The notes under the pieces: model-generated
Told to the model about the DNA's origin: nothing
Databases searched by the model: none
What the model saw: the letters and a program-made list of their open reading frames with translations, nothing else
Position numbers and translations under genes: made by a program
Shown: one piece after another, positions 21,744-29,099 of the stretch
Numbering within the stretch: the first letter of the stretch is position 1
Layout: every line of letters starts with the position of its first letter
NCBI GenBank assembly: GCA_023421135.1
Contig: JAEZUG010000055.1
Span: 1-33,068, forward strand
Direction: 5' to 3'
DNA length: 33,068 nucleotides
From: Candidatus Cloacimonadota bacterium
GTDB lineage: Bacteria; Cloacimonadota; Cloacimonadia; Cloacimonadales; Cloacimonadaceae

Positions 21744-24691
21744 TGTCTTTGATTAACATACGTTTGCAACTGACCACGGACGAGGCGTCCGGAAAGCTGA
21801 AGGTGGTGGAGCAGGAGCTCAACCAGGTGAAGAGCCAGGCTGAAGAGCCGATGGTGGTGAAGCTATCTGCAGAGCAAGCACTGGGTACCATCCGGGACGT
21901 GAAGATTGCCTTGGACGGGGTGATCTCCGCGGTGAAGGCGCTGGCCAGCGGGATGAATGCGCTGCTGGATGCTAATCTGAAGCAGAAGCAAGCAATGCAA
22001 CTGGCAACGCATGAGTGGGGCGCAGGGGCCCGCGAGATGGCGAACTATGCCAGCGAGATGCAGCGCGTGACTAACTTTGGAGATGATGATCTTCTTCCAC
22101 TGATGGTGAAGCTGAGCCAGACTTATAAGCTGAGCCGGGATGACGTGATGCGGATGACTATGGGTCTGCTTGATTTTACGGAGGCAAACAAGGCTACCGG
22201 AATGACCGTAGAAAGTGCTTTTGACCTGATGGGGCGGGCTTTGAACGGACATACTGAGATGCTGGGCAGATATGGGATAGAACTGGACGGGACAAGGCTG
22301 AAGCAGGAGGGCGTGAGCTACCTGGTGGAGAAGCTGGCAGAGGACTATAACGGCACGGCTGTGGCATTGGCGGATTTGCGGACACAGAATCAGATCTCCT
22401 GGGGTGATATTAAAGAGACAGTGGGCTCGATGCTGGAGACTATCATAACTCCGCTTTTGCAGGGCTTTAAGTGGCTGATGGATGTGTTCAATGATCTTAG
22501 TCCGCTGATGCAGGGCTTTGTCACTGGCTTGGTGGTGGCTATTCCTCTGATCACCACGACTGCGACTGTGATAACTACTCTAACGACTGCAGTGACTGCA
22601 TTAAAGACTGCGATCAATCCGGTGGCTGGAGTGATCAGCCTGGTGGTGGGAGCGTTGTCAGTGCTTGGTTTTAGTATTGCAGCTTCGTTGGCTCAGACGG
22701 AGGAACTGACTGAAGCCAAGAAAGACCTTGGATCCGAGATTGCAGAGGCTGGCAAACAGGTAAGCGTGGAAGCTGAGAAGTTCAATATATTATCCAGCAG
22801 ACTCTTGGAACTGAAGAGCAATACGAATAAGACTGCTGATGAAAAGCGCGAGATGAAGAACGTGATCCGCTCGCTTAATGAGAACTATTCGGAGTATATC
22901 GGTAATATTAACCTGGAGACAAGCTCTTACAATGACCTGGCAACAGCACTGAGGGGAGCATCTGAAGCGCTGGTTCAGAAGAAGATAGCTGAGATTTATG
23001 GGCAGCGTTACGGAACCCAGGTTGCTAACGTCGCAGATTTACAGATCCAGCTTGATACAATGGCACCGGCTTATGAGCGTGCTGCAGCCAGGATGAACGA
23101 ACTCCGGGCATCTGTGAACTGGGATTTCATGACCAGTGATGCCAATCCTATGGGATTTAATCCAGCATCTTACTTTGGCAACAATGGTGAATGGGCAAGC
23201 TTGGAACAGACTGTTAATCAGTTTGGGGCGCTGTCTGGACGTTTACAGGGGGCTAAGAACGATCTTCAAGCTTTTGGAGAGGCTTACCGTCAGGCCATGA
23301 TGAATGTGCCAGACTTGAATTTTAGTGGCAGTGGTGCTACAACAACACCACCTCAGACGAATAGTGAAGAGGAAGAGCAACGCCGGAGCTTGGCCAGAAT
23401 GCGTGAGGAGTTTCAGCGGGCACACCGGACTGAGACAGAGCAGCTTGAGCTGGAGTATTCGAAGCGCTCTGCATTGATCCGCAGATATACTGAAGGGGAC
23501 ATTATCCAGCAGACTTTGGACATGCAGGGATTGAACGATTGGAAGGCTGATGAGCAGAGCAAGATCGATGAGCGGGAACGGGCTGGCCAAGAGGCACAGT
23601 TTAAGGCTCAGATAGACTACTTCTCCAATCTGGAGAGCTTGGGGGTGTCTTCTTATGATGGGCTGAAGCTTACCATGGAAGAGTATTACGCCTGGGCTAA
23701 GGAGAACCTTCCTGGGCAGGAGCAGAGATTGATCTTGCTGCAGCTCAGGGAGACGAATCTGCGCTGGGGCGAGGCACGGGCTCAGCGGGAGCAAGAGGAG
23801 CATGCGCACCAGATGGAGCTTATGGGTATCCGGGAGCAGTTTAGAGATAGACAACTGGAGCTGGACAACAACACTTACCAGGCTCAGTTGACCGCTCTGG
23901 AGATGTACTATGAGACTCGTAGGGCGAAGCTGCTTGAGGCCGGGATGACCGAGGAACAGATTGAGAAGCAAAAGGCTAAGGCTATGCTGCAGCTTCAATT
24001 GAACTCAGTAGATCAGATGGTGGGAGGATTGAGTAAGGTGTTGGGAACATTGGCTGGAACGGCAAACCAAGAGAGTAAAAAGGGATTTGCAGTCTGGAAG
24101 AGCTTAGCTTTGGCGCAGGCGACTGTAGATATGTGGACTTCGGCATCAGCGGCATACAAGAGTATGGTAGGTATCCCGATTGCTGGGCCTGGATTGGCTG
24201 TGGCTGCGGCTGCGGCTGCGGTAATGGCAAGCTTGGCTAACATCAGCAAAATACAGAAGACAGAGTACGTTCCAAAGGCTGCAACAGGTATGTATGTGGA
24301 TGGCCCTTCGCACTCGCAAGGCGGGGTGCCGATCGAAGTGGAGGGTGGTGAGTTTATCACGAATAAGGGGCGTGTTTCTGCTTTGGGCAGGGGCTTCTTT
24401 GAGTTTTTGAATTTTGCGCCTTTGAGCCAGGTGCGGGGTGCTTTGGCTGGGCTTTCGATTCCCGCGCTGAGTGTGCCAATGCCGGATTACGCTTTTGCGA
24501 CCGGAGGTTATGCCGGGGGTGGGAACTCGATGCAGAGCCTGGTTGAGGCTGTGGCTATGCTATCTGCCAAGATAGAGCAGATGGGGAGGCCAAACGTTAC
24601 TACTATTGTTCAGGTTGATCCGCTTACAGGTAAGTCTGTAGAACTGTCTGAGATAGTGGAAGAAGGCTACATGATTCGGAGTGGTTTCTGA
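21743..24691 (+). CDS. Tail tape measure protein
   Basis: 982 residues. It sets tail length and forms the channel for DNA ejection. N-terminal coiled coil (ASGKLKVVEQELNQVKSQ), TMP-type core (YASEMQRVTNFGDDDLLPLM, FDLMGRALNGHTEMLGRYGI), hydrophobic segments around residues 252-317 and 795-840, long Gln/Glu-rich helices between them, and a Gly-rich tail with GGEFITNKGRVSALG. By the usual ratio of about 1.5 angstrom per residue the tail would be near 150 nm; this is an estimate. Largest gene in the prophage, consistent with a siphovirus. Confidence 0.93.
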   Translation: MSLINIRLQLTTDEASGKLKVVEQELNQVKSQAEEPMVVKLSAEQALGTIRDVKIALDGVISAVKALASGMNALLDANLKQKQAMQLATHEWGAGAREMANYASEMQRVTNFGDDDLLPLMVKLSQTYKLSRDDVMRMTMGLLDFTEANKATGMTVESAFDLMGRALNGHTEMLGRYGIELDGTRLKQEGVSYLVEKLAEDYNGTAVALADLRTQNQISWGDIKETVGSMLETIITPLLQGFKWLMDVFNDLSPLMQGFVTGLVVAIPLITTTATVITTLTTAVTALKTAINPVAGVISLVVGALSVLGFSIAASLAQTEELTEAKKDLGSEIAEAGKQVSVEAEKFNILSSRLLELKSNTNKTADEKREMKNVIRSLNENYSEYIGNINLETSSYNDLATALRGASEALVQKKIAEIYGQRYGTQVANVADLQIQLDTMAPAYERAAARMNELRASVNWDFMTSDANPMGFNPASYFGNNGEWASLEQTVNQFGALSGRLQGAKNDLQAFGEAYRQAMMNVPDLNFSGSGATTTPPQTNSEEEEQRRSLARMREEFQRAHRTETEQLELEYSKRSALIRRYTEGDIIQQTLDMQGLNDWKADEQSKIDERERAGQEAQFKAQIDYFSNLESLGVSSYDGLKLTMEEYYAWAKENLPGQEQRLILLQLRETNLRWGEARAQREQEEHAHQMELMGIREQFRDRQLELDNNTYQAQLTALEMYYETRRAKLLEAGMTEEQIEKQKAKAMLQLQLNSVDQMVGGLSKVLGTLAGTANQESKKGFAVWKSLALAQATVDMWTSASAAYKSMVGIPIAGPGLAVAAAAAAVMASLANISKIQKTEYVPKAATGMYVDGPSHSQGGVPIEVEGGEFITNKGRVSALGRGFFEFLNFAPLSQVRGALAGLSIPALSVPMPDYAFATGGYAGGGNSMQSLVEAVAMLSAKIEQMGRPNVTTIVQVDPLTGKSVELSEIVEEGYMIRSGF

Positions 24692-26166
24692 TGCTGTGGC
24701 GGGTGGATTTTATCCAGGGTAAGACTAATGCTGCAGACTATGGCCAGGTGGTGCATAGTTTGGTGGATACGACTGCAGTGCGGGTGATCATGGATCTGAG
24801 GCTGAGCGGAGATAAACTGCAGGCTGTGAGTAACTACTCAAGGGAGCCGAAGCGACTGGAATTTGAGTGTTTTATAGATGGGTGGATTGAGGACTATCTT
24901 TTATCTGGAGATTATGAGCATGAGCGGTATATTAGTCATTATGAGGTGAAAGCTTACCGGGATGGCGAGCTGATCTTTAGCGGTATCATTGACTGCTCAT
25001 TGTTGTCTCATGATCCTGCTGGGATCATCAAAGTGACTTGTTATGACAAGCTGAAGCTTTTGCAGGTATATGCGGATCTGACGCATTACTATAGCCTTAC
25101 GAGCGGGTATCTGCCGCAGTGGATTCTGGGTTATTTTGCCCAGGATATTAGCCAGGTTATTCCGGTGTCAGTGCCTTATGTGAATGCGTTGATTATGCCG
25201 GAGCAGAGTATTGATTTGGTGGATGCCAGGACACTTGTTCACTTGGATTATGATGATCTGTTGGCTTTCCCTGTCCCGGATGGCGGGTGGACATACTCGT
25301 TTGAGACGGGTTATTCGACGTTGGCCTTTGGGTACCGGTATTCTGCGCTTGATGGCCGGTTGAGCTTTGTTTTTGGCATGAAGAGAGTAGTGAAGGCAGT
25401 GTATCCAGATCCTGCAGCGACTAGGTATCAGGGAAGGTTCCGGGGTAGGGTGTATCGGGTTTTGAACGGGTTGTGTCTGGTGGCGTCTGAGTATGACGTG
25501 ATGACTGATTGGGCAGATAGTCTGGACGCTATCGATGCGGCGGTGGTGGAGTATGAGAGTTGGTTCACAGAGCAGGGAGTGCCTGTGTCGTCTTTTGGCA
25601 GCTTGACCGGGGCTGAATCCAGGGATGGGAAAGGCTATGGATCATCCCATGCAGCTAACTTTTGGGTAGAGGCTAATGTGTGGGGTAACATATTTCCTAC
25701 CAAGCTGCATCCGGGTAAGTCATACGATACTTATCAGACGGAGCAGACGTCTAATATGCAGGTGCTGCAGGCTATGATGATGCTTTATAATGCTACTGTG
25801 GTGGCTGATGTGCAGGGCAGGATCGTGATGCGCTCGAAGGAAGATGTAAGCGGCGCTACGGTGGTGATCGCGGATAATGATGTGGTGACTATTCAGACGA
25901 AGCGAGGTAACCAGGAACAGCCGGATATGAGCGTTTTGGATGTGTTGGCTGGGGATACTGCATTGCTGAAGCAATTGGTGAAGGACTATCTGCTGGGCTG
26001 GCATGGAGGGAGGTGGAGCATTGAGGCTGTGATTGATGGGTTAGACAAGTATTCGATCGTGCTGCAGGGCAGGATCCAGATCCGGGGGGTGGATTATGTG
26101 GTGTATCAGGTGGAGAAGGACTTTGTTAATGATGATTATAAGATTAGCGCTTGGAGGATAGATTGA
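24691..26166 (+). CDS. Tail tip protein downstream of tape measure
   Basis: 491 residues, beta-rich; no named family recognised. The N-terminal part (WRVDFIQG, EFECFIDGWIEDYLLSGDYE, YEVKAYRDGELIFSGIIDCS) has the form of hub/baseplate-like barrels, where a receptor for tail-tip assembly encodes local coordinates. Gene position directly after the tape measure is that of distal tail or hub proteins. Starts in a TGATG overlap. Confidence 0.6.
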   Translation: MLWRVDFIQGKTNAADYGQVVHSLVDTTAVRVIMDLRLSGDKLQAVSNYSREPKRLEFECFIDGWIEDYLLSGDYEHERYISHYEVKAYRDGELIFSGIIDCSLLSHDPAGIIKVTCYDKLKLLQVYADLTHYYSLTSGYLPQWILGYFAQDISQVIPVSVPYVNALIMPEQSIDLVDARTLVHLDYDDLLAFPVPDGGWTYSFETGYSTLAFGYRYSALDGRLSFVFGMKRVVKAVYPDPAATRYQGRFRGRVYRVLNGLCLVASEYDVMTDWADSLDAIDAAVVEYESWFTEQGVPVSSFGSLTGAESRDGKGYGSSHAANFWVEANVWGNIFPTKLHPGKSYDTYQTEQTSNMQVLQAMMMLYNATVVADVQGRIVMRSKEDVSGATVVIADNDVVTIQTKRGNQEQPDMSVLDVLAGDTALLKQLVKDYLLGWHGGRWSIEAVIDGLDKYSIVLQGRIQIRGVDYVVYQVEKDFVNDDYKISAWRID

Positions 26167-26609
26167 TGAATGGTGCGAGATTGGTGTGCAGGAAGGCGTC
26201 TGGTGAGGTGGTGTTTATGGCGCTGCCGGATGCGATGGTGCTGTATGTGCCTTCCTTATTATATAGGGTGGAAAAGCAGAACGCGTTTGATCCGACATTT
26301 ACGCATCGCAGAGAACCGTACCACCGGGATGAGTTTACGCTTGATAGTCCTGTGACACCAGCGCTATATCAGCAGGTGTATCAGTTTTTGCAGCTGGGTG
26401 GGGCGTATTACCTGGAATATACGAGTAATGAAGCATTGAGGCAGTATCCGGTTGTTATTCAGGGGCTTCCGAAGTGTCCGGATGATTTGCACGAGTACCC
26501 GGCCGTGATCCAGCTTAGGTTTGTGGCTATGTATGTCAACACGCCTGGTGTGATCAACTGGATGACGCTTATGCTGAGTGACTTTTACGAGACTGTAGTA
26601 CTAACATAA
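26166..26609 (+). CDS. Hypothetical tail-tip protein
   Basis: 147 residues, beta-rich, no family recognised. Start ATG 26166 is preferred because GGAGG at 26,152-26,156 is 9 bases upstream and the codon overlaps the previous stop; ATG 26151 is less likely. The length and location between the tip protein and the fibre-like gene suggest a small tail-tip component. Confidence 0.55.
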   Translation: MNGARLVCRKASGEVVFMALPDAMVLYVPSLLYRVEKQNAFDPTFTHRREPYHRDEFTLDSPVTPALYQQVYQFLQLGGAYYLEYTSNEALRQYPVVIQGLPKCPDDLHEYPAVIQLRFVAMYVNTPGVINWMTLMLSDFYETVVLT

Positions 26610-26618
26610 GGAGATATG

Positions 26619-27272
26619 ATGTATAAATTTGCATTGGCCTATTATGAACTGGACGAGGGTGTCCGTGTGCCGCTTACTGGGCTGGAAGTGCGCTTGGTGC
26701 GTCCTGGTTCTGATTTTGCGTCTGGAGTGCTGTTGACCGAGACTGTTGCTGGCAGTGGTTATTATGAGCTTGAGATAGTGTCTGAAGCGAATGCCGGCTA
26801 CTATGAGATATGGGATGATCAGACTTCGCCTTCTGGAACGTTTACTGGTAAGACCTGCGTTGTAGGACTGCTGGATGGCGGTGGTATCCGCGATGGCGTG
26901 ATCCTTGGAAAGCACCTGGCTGCAGGGGCTGTGACAAGCGGGAAGATAGGTAGTGCTGCTATTCAGAGCACCCATATTCATCCTGGGATGGAACTGCCAT
27001 GGGCTAACGTGATTCATTATGAACAGAGCCAGGATGATGGGGTTGGCGATATGTCCACTGAAACGCCTCCGACATCTTCAGATGAGTCTGTTACTCATAT
27101 TATAGGGAAGGAATTTTCCTCTCCGCCATTGGTCTTACTTACACCTCACTGCGCGATTGGGATGCATGTGAAGAGTATAGTCTCGGCCGGTGGAGTGACT
27201 ACTATTGTGATCGGTTTGACCAATCCAGACGAAGAGACTCCAATCTACACGATGGTGGTGGTGCCAGTGTAA
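26619..27272 (+). CDS. Putative tail fibre / receptor-binding protein
   Basis: 217 residues. N-terminal beta part (FALAYYELDEGVRVPLTGLE, YYELEIVSEANAGYYEIW), a linker with the fibre-type repeat (DGVILGKHLAAGAVTSGKIG), and a C-terminal beta domain with IIGKEFSSPPLVLLTPHC. This organisation is common in phage fibres that end in a small receptor-binding or H-type domain. It is the last phage gene. AAGGAG (26,608-26,613) is 5 bases before ATG 26619. The transposase-binding repeats begin at its stop codon, as in Mu where the tail/mom genes end at the right end. Confidence 0.6.
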   Translation: MYKFALAYYELDEGVRVPLTGLEVRLVRPGSDFASGVLLTETVAGSGYYELEIVSEANAGYYEIWDDQTSPSGTFTGKTCVVGLLDGGGIRDGVILGKHLAAGAVTSGKIGSAAIQSTHIHPGMELPWANVIHYEQSQDDGVGDMSTETPPTSSDESVTHIIGKEFSSPPLVLLTPHCAIGMHVKSIVSAGGVTTIVIGLTNPDEETPIYTMVVVPV

Positions 27273-27408
27273 TTTGCAAGAATAAGTGACCTGATTTGCA
27301 AGAATGGTGACCCATGCCTATAGATCGAAAGGTCTATAGGCTGAGGTGCGTCAGGGTTAAGTGAGCGATTTGCAAGAATGGTGATCCGGTTTGCAAAATT
27401 AAGTGAGC
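27272..27408. repeat. Four direct repeats: candidate transposase-binding sites at the prophage right end
   Basis: Copies at 27,272-27,291, 27,294-27,313, 27,368-27,387 and 27,389-27,408 share TTTGCAAgAAT followed by GGTGA or AAGTGA. The second pair is separated from the first by 54 bases. Multiple repeats outside the last gene are what MuA-type transposases bind at each end. An unrelated IS21-type end would also show such repeats. Confidence 0.7.
27317..27340. other. Perfect 8-bp inverted repeat within the right-end region
   Basis: CCTATAGA-TCGAAAGG-TCTATAGG lies between the two pairs of direct repeats. No T-run follows. It may be the binding site of a host or phage factor at the end, or a chance palindrome. 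Confidence 0.6.
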
Positions 27409-27518
27409 TCTTACACCGGAAACCAGACCGGGAGTAAATATCGCTTGACTTAGAGTCGCCTTCACGCAAGCTTGCTTGGAAATCTATCTGCTTGTGATAA
27501 ATAGTATAAGAGGAAGAA
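27409..27518 (+). promoter_or_regulatory. Junction and upstream region of the first host gene
   Basis: Contains the putative prophage boundary (CA at 27,414-27,415), a TTGACT box (27,445-27,450), the palindrome GCAAGCTTGC (27,466-27,475) and GATAAATAGTATAAG just before AAGAGGAAG and the ATG of the next gene. A promoter in this stretch is likely, but I cannot fix its -10 box. Confidence 0.35.
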
Positions 27519-29099
27519 ATGAAAAGACTTAGAGTTTTGTGGCTGATCCTGCTGCTCACCGTGACCGGCCTGCTTTCTGCGGAGCCGCTGATGGAATTTT
27601 ACGATTCCCTCTATGTGGCGCAGGATGTGGAAAGTGTTCGCCTGGCCTATGGCAGCTTGATTGATCATCCCGAAACACTGGTGAATGATATTGCCGAAGC
27701 CACTTCGGTGCTATCCGGATTCAACGCCAATCTGGTGAGTGAATACCTGCAAAACCGGTATCTGAGAGAGCCGGGGAATTTTAACGTGACCGCCGCCTGG
27801 ATCTGCAATCAGGCCGATGGCGCTCTTGCCACCCGTGCTGCCCGCAAGCTGATCATGCTGCACCGCAGTAAAGCAGATGCCTACAAGCTCTTGGTGATGG
27901 CGCATCTGCACCGGATGCCCGCCCCGGAAGACAGCTTGGCCTGGGAAGCTTTTAACCGTGACTTGGTGAGCGACACTGCCTACTTCAGACGCTTTAGTGA
28001 GCTGGCCACGGATGACGTGCTGGTGCATTATGGGCTGATGATCAATGCGGTTGCAAGTGGCGATATGGAAAGTGCCTCTGCCGCGCTCGATGGCATATTG
28101 AATCAGCGCCGGATTCTCAGCGAAGAGCTGGACATCGATAAATTGGTGCTCGATCCTGCTTACCGCAGCCTGATCCAACGCTATGTGATGCGTGTGGAAG
28201 CAGCTTTTGGAGATCTTTCGGATATCGAACCGATCTTCAATATTGCAGTAAGCCTGGCTACTTACTATGTGAATAGCGACCAGTGGACAGAACTGCTGGA
28301 GACCTTTGATGAAGAGGGGCCGTTCTGGGAGCTGGGGATGGTGATGATCGGTTTGCTGAGAGGCCATCAGGTCCAGAATGATCTGGAGGGTGCTTATCAG
28401 ATTCTGGAACAAAAAGGCGTGGACACAGCTGTGGAGATTATCTCCTGGTGGAGAGCTGCCTATCCGGAGCTGGGAGTGACGGAGTTTCTGGCTGCCATGC
28501 AAGCTGCCAAGCCGGATGATAGTCTGGTGCAGGCTCTGCTGCTGGAATCCTCCGATGATCCCCGCAACAAGGTTTTGGAAGCCAAACGTTATATAGAGCG
28601 TGATCCGGAGAGCACTTATGGATACAAAGCCCTGATGCAGGCCTACGCCGAGATCTTTATGAGCGAGCCCTTCAGTCCTGAATCGGACGAGCCGGATTCC
28701 CGCGCGTTCGTGGAAGATCTGGAGCTATTTCGGGCTCTGGGACAGAAAGATCAGGAACAAGCTTTGAATTTGCTTTTGGAAATGCTGGAGACATATTATT
28801 ATGGTGCCAGTCTGAACAATATCATTGCCACGGTGGAGCTTCTGCCGGAGTATTTGGAACAGCCTCAGGTGCAGTATATGATGGTGAATGCTCAGTTTAA
28901 CCTGCAAAATTACGATGCTGTTTTGCCACTCCTGCAACGGATGTATCACCAGGGGACTTTGAGCTTGGAAGATTTGGAAGCCCTGGAAAGCCAGGAAAAT
29001 CCAATATGCAGTCATCCCGGATGGCAGCTTTTGATGGAATCCATCAGGGCTGAAGCCACTACAGAAGATAATATCCCAGAAGGAGATACCAATGAATAA
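27519..29099 (+). CDS. Secreted helical-repeat (TPR-like) host protein
   Basis: 526 residues. A signal peptide is visible (VLWLILLLTVTGLLSA, cleavage before EPLMEF). The rest is composed of helical pairs with TPR-like spacing (e.g. VRKLIMLHRSK-type helices, DLEGAYQILEQKGVDTAVEI, YDAVLPLLQRMYHQGTLSL). No catalytic motif is seen. The next gene starts 8 bases before its stop, so the two secreted proteins are probably cotranscribed. Likely a periplasmic or secreted scaffold; function unknown. GC content and codon use differ from the phage genes, consistent with host DNA. Confidence 0.7.
   Translation: MKRLRVLWLILLLTVTGLLSAEPLMEFYDSLYVAQDVESVRLAYGSLIDHPETLVNDIAEATSVLSGFNANLVSEYLQNRYLREPGNFNVTAAWICNQADGALATRAARKLIMLHRSKADAYKLLVMAHLHRMPAPEDSLAWEAFNRDLVSDTAYFRRFSELATDDVLVHYGLMINAVASGDMESASAALDGILNQRRILSEELDIDKLVLDPAYRSLIQRYVMRVEAAFGDLSDIEPIFNIAVSLATYYVNSDQWTELLETFDEEGPFWELGMVMIGLLRGHQVQNDLEGAYQILEQKGVDTAVEIISWWRAAYPELGVTEFLAAMQAAKPDDSLVQALLLESSDDPRNKVLEAKRYIERDPESTYGYKALMQAYAEIFMSEPFSPESDEPDSRAFVEDLELFRALGQKDQEQALNLLLEMLETYYYGASLNNIIATVELLPEYLEQPQVQYMMVNAQFNLQNYDAVLPLLQRMYHQGTLSLEDLEALESQENPICSHPGWQLLMESIRAEATTEDNIPEGDTNE

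Larger units (their letters stand above)
1..27415 (+). mobile_element. Mu-like transposable siphophage prophage (left end outside window)
   Basis: The element opens with a MuA-like DDE transposase and a MuB-like ATPase, continues through Mu-type accessory genes (GemA-like, DUF3164), and then a full set of packaging, head and siphovirus-type tail genes, all on one strand. Four direct repeats after the last phage gene look like transposase-binding sites at the right end. The genes beyond 27,519 are ordinary host genes. The exact right boundary is inferred: a CA dinucleotide at 27,414-27,415 just outside the last repeat fits the CA-3' end rule of Mu elements. The left end, repressor and target duplication cannot be seen. 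Confidence 0.85.

Noticed and set aside
27317..27340. Terminator of the late operon at the 8-bp inverted repeat
   Set aside because: No T-run follows on either strand, and it sits among the transposase-binding repeats.
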